Origin: Telopea speciosissima
Lineage: Eukaryota; Streptophyta; Magnoliopsida; Proteales; Proteaceae
Assembly (NCBI RefSeq): GCF_018873765.1
Contig: NC_057919.1
Location: 21,802,698 to 21,866,697 of the forward strand
Direction: 5' to 3'
DNA length: 64,000 bases
The position numbers and the translations under genes are program-made. The notes beneath the pieces were generated by a model. The model saw nothing but the letters and a program-made list of their open reading frames with translations. It had not been told where the DNA came from and ran no database searches. Positions 57,561-64,000 of the stretch are shown in pieces (within the stretch, counting starts at the first letter, position 1; each line of letters begins with the position of its first letter).

Positions 57561-58923
57561 GATAGAGAGAAAAATAAAATTTAAGATTGTTTCAAAACAA
57601 TGTTAGAGAAATATGCAAGATCTCTTCTCTTTATATAAGAGAGAAAGAGACGTTACTAAGAGATGTCTCCAAAAGATGTCTTTTTGCATAAGGCTTGTTT
57701 ATTAGCCATTCAAACAAGTCTTCCAATAGGCATACTCATTAGCTATTTAGGTGTCTATTAGAAAAAAGACTCAATCTTCTACCATTTATTTTATAAAATA
57801 AAATAATATTTTGAATCATTAATTTTAAAATCATTTAAAATTCCAATACTTACGCAGGTCTTCGCAAGCCGGCAGCCGATTGTTGCACCAAAGCACAGGC
57901 CCCCAACATGCAATGAAATATCGGTATCAGATCAGTAGTATCGACCATATTGTATTGGTATCGGCCAAGGCTAGTCTGGATGCCTGACCGATCTTGGATC
58001 GAAAATTGGTATCAAATCAAGGGTAAAATCATTAAAAAAAGAAAGAAGCTGATTTTTAATGAAAGATAGGGATAAAACCAACCAATCCAGGCTGATATGG
58101 GGCCAATCTGGATTGATATCAGCGGAGACCGATACCATCCCAATACCGATATCTCAGTCCCTGGTCCCCTGGTTTGATCAGATATATGTGCTTTACTTCA
58201 GATATCCAAGAGAAAATTACATGCTTACCCTCTATTAGGTCCACACTATCTTTACTTCAATGAATTTGTTAAAAGAAGTACGCGCGACAGTAGAGGATCA
58301 GGGTCCATTACAAATCTAACAAGAACAGTGGTTGCGGTACTTATGCCCAAGGACAGCCACCGCGTTGTAGAAGACTGGTGTCCGTACTGTGGTACCACCC
58401 ATACTGTACATCCATATTTCAGCAAGAGTAGGCTTGAGGATTCTACGTACTTCTACTCATACCTGTTCCTCTACGTCGCAAACCCAAATATGCATGCTTC
58501 TTACCATCATGGACTTGCATACTTAGAAGTTAGAACCCATTATCCCTTATAACCCAAAGCCCAAAGCCAATCCTCGCTGGCCCTTTCACCCAGCTTTGCT
58601 TCCAGTCTGATTTGGGTGAGGATTATTTTCCTCATTGTGATTTTTGCTTTCACTCTCCTTTTTATTTTTTAGTTAAAGCTTCCTCTCTCTCAATTAAAAA
58701 AAAAAACACCCACAACGACAAGACTTGCTTCTCTAGGCACAAACAGAAGGTGAAGAACATAGAGGAAGGGAATCTGATTTGACTTCCGCTTATAATGCTC
58801 AACGGTACTTGTCCTGTTCATGCAATTTGGAGAACATAGAGGAGCATTTCTAAAAGCAAAAGTGCAAAGGTGTTCCGACAATGAGACAATCTCACCGAAG
58901 GTTAGCATTATAAAATTTGAAAG
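57561..58923. other. stretch without recognisable gene
   Basis: 57855-58080 is a copy of the TATCGGTATCGGCC dispersed repeat also seen 5' of PUP copy 1. Open frames at 58328-58552 and 58690-59133 have no recognisable motif. Confidence 0.45.
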
Positions 58924-59154
58924 CAACCCCACGGGGCAGTGCAGATGGCAATGGATGACGCCTAAGGAAGCTGAAGGTCTTGAGTTCGATTCCGCCTCCT
59001 CCTTTGGGGTCACCCATCTAAGTGAAAATTTCCTGATGAACATGGGGACCTCAGTATCTTCTGGTTCGTGTGTGTTGCAGGGTTGTGCATGAGCCTTGGG
59101 AGAATTAGTCAGCCAAAGGCCGAACACCTCCAATTCCCAAAAAAGAAAAAAAAT
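58924..59154 (+). mobile_element. tRNA-derived SINE, family S1, second copy
   Basis: A-box-like GGGCAGTGCAGATGGCAATGG and B-box-like GGTCTTGAGTTCGATTCC, then the same body as 33776-33964 (TTTCCTGATGAACATGGGG) and an A-rich tail. Flanked by AAAATTTGAAAG (58912-58923) and AAAATTGAAAG (59155-59165). Confidence 0.8.
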
Positions 59155-59274
59155 AAAATTGAAAGTAAAATCTTCAAAGCTTTTGTTCTTCTTTTATTTC
59201 GTGAGGAAAAAATAAGGTATGCATTTATTTATTTCATTTCGGATTTACCTATTTTAGATTTTCCTGTTTTGTTA

Positions 59275-59715
59275 TGCGCAGGGGCTGATTCCAAAGACTT
59301 AAACTCTTCTAGTTGGGCCTTTGGCATTTTGTTAGATGACAAATTTATTTTGGTCAGTGCAGGTTTCATTAAGAATCATGTTTTAGAACCGGAGTAGGTG
59401 AGGATAATTAATGGGTTTACTTTTGCTACTAAGAGAGGTGTGAAGCTGAAAGAAGTTTGGGGTGCAGATAACTTTTTGAATGGCCTTCTTCCAACTCCAT
59501 CCCATTCTCCTTGGCCATACGACCTTCTAACATATTTTTTGCAGATTTCGAAATTGTGTAAATGTACCATTTTTTGAAATATAACAGATGATAGAATATT
59601 AACCTGGTTAAAAAACAAAGCTAGACTAGTTGGTACCCAGAAACTTGCTTGTATAGATGAACTATGTACCAATTTGCCATCTATTTAATAATAGAATCTT
59701 TTCCTTCTTCATCAA
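59275..59715 (+). mobile_element. LINE 3' fragment (RNase H region)
   Basis: Broken frames with SSWAFGILLDDKFILVSAGF, SPWPYDLLTYFLQISKL and DDRILTWLKNKARLVGTQKL resemble a plant L1 RNase H domain and its C-terminal tail. It ends in a short 3' UTR without clear poly(A). Confidence 0.5.
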
Positions 59716-60077
59716 AAATGTTTTTACTATTCACATGTTTAAGTTATTTCTTATTGTTTTGTATATATATATATGGCAAAACGTTTCATCCACAGACGTG
59801 TCTGATGCTGTTAGATGGGAATGAGAGACTGTGTATTGTAATTGATCATATCCATCCAACGATCGAAAGCACAATTGTGCATCATGCATGACTCTTATAT
59901 ATACTTGACACTTGCCAATCTTTTGTTAGGAACCTAAAGGAGCAAAAGTGATTACCAAAAAGGTATCTTTAGAATGGAATTGAGTTATGGCACATGAAAA
60001 GGTGATATCATAATTTCAATCATATTAATATTTAAAAAATAGTCTGACTGGTTACATGTTAAATGCCAGACTTAGTT

Positions 60078-60235
60078 TTTTTTTTAAGTGCGATCCCCTT
60101 ATGGGGAAAAATCTATTAATCCACTCTGGGCAAAACCCTGTTTATAAAGGGAAGCAAATCCTTAGCAAATGAAGATTTTCACGTTCCATTCGTAGGGTAA
60201 CAAAGAGTCCATTTGGCAATATTAAAGGCATACAA
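60078..60235 (-). mobile_element. short L1-type LINE tail
   Basis: Minus strand: NIAKWTLCYPTNGT, a stop, then SSFAKDLLPFINRVLP, a usual L1 RNase H C terminus, a short UTR and poly(A) seen as T at 60078-60087. Confidence 0.55.
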
Positions 60236-61043
60236 ATTCTCGATTCTACCATACTTAAGTTGAACTATAAGTACTTTCGAATGTAATTGTATATTTTCTT
60301 GTATTTTCAACAATCCATTTCTTCTTATAAAAGTTTCAATTTTCTTTATATTTTCAAAGCTTTATTTTGTCATTCAGTCAACTTAGTTTTAACTAACACT
60401 CGATACATGAGTGACGGACCTTGGTGTCTACCTATTCACAAAATTTCATCTCTAGAGATAGCCTCTAAACTTGATAGACTAAAAAGTTTCTCCTTAATTT
60501 TTAATCAAATTAACTTTACCTTATCCTAGATAAAGCATAAAAAAAGAGCAGGACGGGTAGAAAATCTTCAATCCTTAGTTGTTTGAACCTATTTTGGAGC
60601 TTAAGGTCAAATCTAATTTAAGATTGGACCTATAGATTTGGGTTGATCAGGTCTACTCTTGGGTTCACGCACACCCTAACTTGAATCTTAGATCAATGAA
60701 AGGCTTTTGTATCTTCTAGATAAGGAGAAATTAAACTTGAACTTTTTATTTTTTGGTAAACTAAATTAAACTTGAACTTAAATATATAGATTTAACTCAT
60801 GTCTGAGTTGGACCCATATTGGGATCCATAATTGGGTGGGCTACTGATCCAATGAAAATATTATTCTTTACATGTGGATCCAATCCATGTTCAACTATTT
60901 TACAACGCCAGTTTGGGTGGGCCCATAAATAGTTATATGTATAAAATGACTTGGTAATTCACATATGTACAATGTCATATATAAACTTACCTAAATATAC
61001 AAATGGATATCCCAAAATATATATGTTTTTTAAGGAAGTAGTT
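60236..61043. other. stretch without recognisable gene
   Basis: AT-rich; nothing supported. Confidence 0.4.
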
Positions 61044-61190
61044 TTCTGTCCTGGAGTGTGGCCTACGCTAGCACTCCCATATATCTATCTCTCTCCTCCT
61101 CAAAACAAAGGGGCAGATGTGTCTTTTCGTATGGGGAGGAGAGAGATAGACTCATGGGAGTGCTGGTGTAGGCCACACTCCCGGACAGAG
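61044..61190. repeat. fold-back element F1, clearest copy
   Basis: CTGTCCTGGAGTGTGGCCTA on the left pairs with TAGGCCACACTCCCGGACAG on the right, and CTCTCTCCTCC with GGAGGAGAGAG inside. Copies at 43278-43395 and, degenerate, 13362-13475. Confidence 0.85.
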
Positions 61191-61834
61191 AGTTTGATCC
61201 CAAAATTTTAGGATGGACTAAGGCACTCCCCAAAGCCCGTCCCTGCCACCTAACCACCTTTGACTTGGTAATTTTTATTTTTTGGGGGAGGGGGAGGACT
61301 GTCTAGGAGCATGGTTCCTACGTCCAAAGACATGATGAGGTGCAATGACTGTCCCACCCGCATGAAACACAAAAATTCCATCCCTATTGATGCTTATAGG
61401 AGTTCCCATTGGCCTTAACGTTTGCACAGGGGTCATGTTCCCGAACAGAAAACTCTTCCACCCCCCTCCCCCCCTTTTTTGTTTTTTGGTAGAATAAATG
61501 CAACTATATCAGCTCACTTTTGTACATGGGAAACTTTGCTTTGCTCACCAAATTTGCTTGGCTACATCTAATGATCCTGTCCACATGATAAAGGTTCAAA
61601 TTAATCATTTAGATGGTTGAAATAATCGTTACGAAAGGAAAGTTTTCTTAACTAGCTGTCCAGATCCATGTTGAGATGATAGAATAATTACAACAAGCAG
61701 AGAGTTAATCAATTACAACAAGCAGAGATAGATGAACTCATCTGAGATGCAATGAGTTGAAAATTAAGAAAATTCAATCCTACCAAAACCTTACGAGGGA
61801 GTTATTGGCTATGACATCAAAACTTGGAATTTTT
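61191..61834. other. stretch without recognisable gene
   Basis: Nothing supported; a tandem ACAACAAGCAGAGA pair occurs near 61690-61725. Confidence 0.4.
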
Positions 61835-62006
61835 CTCCTCTCAGGTTCCCTGTTCGGTCAAGTTCGTAGGTTCCTCTCATAGGGAGGTTAGAAATGATGA
61901 CCTCACCCCACCCGATTAATGTGTTTGGGCAGGGGGTGAGATTGTCATTTTCGACCCCCAATGAGAGGAACCTACAAACCTGACCGGATAGGGAACCTGA
62001 GAGGAG
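61835..62006. repeat. fold-back element F2, copy 2
   Basis: CTCCTCTCAGGTTCCCTGTT pairs with GATAGGGAACCTGAGAGGAG, then GGTTCCTCTCAT with ATGAGAGGAACC. Strongly similar to 40568-40737 along its length. Confidence 0.85.
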
Positions 62007-62741
62007 TTAAAACAATTTATAAATTTAATATTAATTCAAACAATCTCTTACGGGCTAAATGATCTCTGCCTCGCCGTGTGGCCCCTGCACTAACGTGGGG
62101 CTAATGAAATCAATTAAATAGAACGTTACATGATCACGTAGCTTCTGTGCCCAGGCATAGGAGTCCCAAAATATTGTCCTGACCGTTATAAAATTTAAAA
62201 TTGCAACTACATATGCTCCTACATGTGTTCTCTCTCATTGGCCCCCATGCTACATATATAACCAAACAATGATCTATTAGATAATAAAATATTACATTTT
62301 CTCATCTAATCATCATAAGATATTGAGATCATCCATTAGTCGGTGCCAGCTTAAACGTGTTTCGAGTCTAGAGAAAAACAGAAAGGATCGTACTATGTAC
62401 TAACCACACCCAAACTTTCAAATTTCAGACCTCCGATCGCTACAGGAATTTTTAGGGGTAAGCTAAGCCTCTCACTTTAACAATGATTAAAATTTATAAT
62501 TTATAATATAACTTATATAATTTAATAATTTTTATGTTATTTAATTGAAGGTATTATTTGTATGGTTCAACGCTCACATGGGCAGATAGAAGAACCAAAC
62601 AAAACACCTGTCCACGTTTGTTGTTTCTCCATTTTCCCTATTTTTCTAAGATAATATTCCTCCCAACCAATTAGACTTTCGGTTCCCAATTCTTAAGTCT
62701 TAACATGCCTAATAAATTAAGCCCTTATATTATTTTTTTTT

Positions 62742-62774
<33 letters not shown>

Positions 62775-63004
62775 CAAAACATCTATTATTATTTAAGAAC
62801 TAAAAAATTATTTTATCTTACTAATACTAAATCTTGTCGGCTTGTAACATCGGAGACGTTAACGCGGAGATCAGAGTTGGAAAACAGAGGAGTCATAGTA
62901 ATAATGGAGAAAGTTTCCTTCCTTTAGTCATATTAATCGAGCAATTCCACCTAACCCCCTCCCTGCCACTACAAACACATACCACATCCATTTCCATGTC
63001 ATAA
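62007..63004. other. stretch without recognisable gene
   Basis: AT-rich with a T10/A27 run near 62730-62774. No coding or element ends. Confidence 0.4.
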
Positions 63005-63520
63005 TCAACCTTCAGGAACTTGGGGTCAAGAGATCAGTGTATTCTTATTTCAGATGGGAGTTTCTGGACTTCTACAGCATATGGGGAAAAGGGTTTTTTA
63101 ATTTATTATAACAATATTTTTTATGCTTTCTGCCATGAATTTTGGTATTGTAGGGTCCCTACAAGAAGCGAAACTGTGAGAATTATACGCAGGGCTCTAA
63201 AAGTCATTTCCATTGGACTGCAAGGAAGTAGTGATCTGGACAGATTCCCAAGAGATGGTCGATTGGTTGGGAAAGCCACGTAAAGCTGTATGGCCATATG
63301 ATCTTTTGACTATTTGGTTTGACATCTCCTACCTTATTTCATCCCTCAGGTATGTAAGATTTATAAAACAACATAGGACTTTAATAACTCCAGTTGATAA
63401 ACTTCTTAAATTTACTAGACTAAACAAGTGCTCCTCAGAGGAGATGCACAAGACTGTAGATATTATGTTTAATTAGTAAAGTCTTTCTTTTCCACCCAAA
63501 AATAAAAAATAAAAAATTTT
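63005..63520 (+). mobile_element. L1-type LINE 3' end (RNase H region)
   Basis: SDGSFWTSTAYGEKGFL, then across a frame change VVIWTDSQEMVDWLGKP and ISSLRYVRFIKQHR, the D...E...D layout of L1 RNase H. A stop at 63474 and an A-rich UTR (ACCCAAAAATAAAAAATAAA) follow. 5'-truncated. Confidence 0.65.
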
Positions 63521-63952
63521 CCTTCTTTTAATAATAAGAAGAAATGATCAAGTTGTAAAACCTGGTTCCTGGAAGCTTGAAATTTTCAAGCAAAAGTTGA
63601 AGAAGTACCTGAGCTGACAGAGTCACACAGCACAACTTCACCGACTTCTTTGTTCTCTTCTTGCGTTGTAATTATTATTATAATATAAACAACAGAGAAA
63701 TCACTTTAATAATCCTATCTGCCTTCCACCATTCATCATTGGCAAGCATTGCTGTGAATAACTCAGCGCTGTCCTCTCGCCGGCCATCTCCTCTATATCT
63801 CTTCCTTTCTCTGTTTCCTCTTCACTACCTTTCTTCTGAACTTTCACTGCACATTACATCTCTTTCTCTCTCTTGACTTTTCCTTCTCCACATTTCTCTC
63901 TATCTTTCACTCAGAAAGTTGGGCTTCAGGAGTTCTCACCTTCGACTTCGAA
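63521..63952 (+). promoter_or_regulatory. probable promoter and CT-rich 5' UTR of the next gene
   Basis: Contains TATAATATAAACAAC at about 63680 and a pyrimidine-rich leader (63780-63900) before the ATG at 63953. This is common for plant 5' UTRs; the transcription start is not determined. Confidence 0.4.
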
Positions 63953-64000
63953 ATGATGAAGATGGGTCTCTCTAGTTTCATGGCTGTAGTTCTGACGTTG
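63953..64000 (+). CDS. N terminus of a probable secreted or membrane protein (cut by window end)
   Basis: The ATG at 63953 opens 16 codons, MMKMGLSSFMAVVLTL, to the window edge. A short basic start followed by a hydrophobic run is the beginning of a signal peptide or signal anchor. It follows a CT-rich leader typical of a plant 5' UTR, with no LTR or repeat between. The second and fourth codons are also ATG, but the first is taken as the start. Too little is visible to name a family; many plant receptor kinases and secreted proteins begin this way. Confidence 0.45.
   Translation, partial: MMKMGLSSFMAVVLTL

Noticed and set aside
62730..62774. Poly(A) tail of a retroposon
   Set aside because: T10 and A27 runs face each other with no coding or duplication nearby; treated as low complexity.
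1..64000. CRISPR arrays or bacterial operons
   Set aside because: No regularly spaced direct repeats with unique spacers; gene structure is eukaryotic throughout.

Overview
The window is nuclear DNA of a flowering plant. The evidence is split genes with GT/AG introns up to 4.4 kb, a P-class pentatricopeptide-repeat (PPR) gene, two purine-permease genes, and a dense mix of plant-type transposable elements (Ty1/copia, Tat-type Ty3/gypsy, RTE and L1 LINEs, tRNA-derived SINEs, MULEs, a Tourist-like element and fold-back MITEs). The species cannot be fixed from the sequence. Large repeat-filled introns suggest a medium-to-large genome.

Layout. 1-3634: 3' part of a decayed copia element. 3635-15258: no confident gene; it holds a 1.3-kb Tourist/PIF-like element carrying a BABAM1/MERIT40-like exon, a possible second gene-carrying MULE, two well-formed exons of an unrecognised gene, an L1 LINE and two small inverted-repeat elements. 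15259-22750 (minus): a mitochondrial-type PPR locus with one pair of 5' exons and two successive, phase-compatible 3' exons. 24535-28185: RTE and L1 fragments, then a Pack-MULE carrying the first exon of a membrin (Golgi SNARE) gene. 30554-41881 (minus): a tandem pair of two-exon purine permease genes, separated by a deleted copia element with non-canonical TA...TA LTR ends, SINEs and fold-back elements. 44288-57555 (minus): a complete-ended 13.3-kb Tat-clade gypsy element with two RNase H domains, an antisense intron-containing ORF, and a nested 2.84-kb solo LTR. 57561-63520: SINE, LINE tails and fold-back elements. 63953-64000: the first 16 codons of a gene with a signal-peptide-like start.

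Functionally the host genes do not form one pathway. The PPR locus probably encodes an organellar RNA-binding protein. The PUP pair encodes ten-helix membrane carriers of purine-like solutes. Most of the rest is the history of transposition, including two separate cases of host exons captured by DNA transposons, and a PUP cluster reshaped by retroelements. Positions, target-site duplications, TIRs and splice sites were read directly by eye. Family names rest on recalled motifs, and no search was run.
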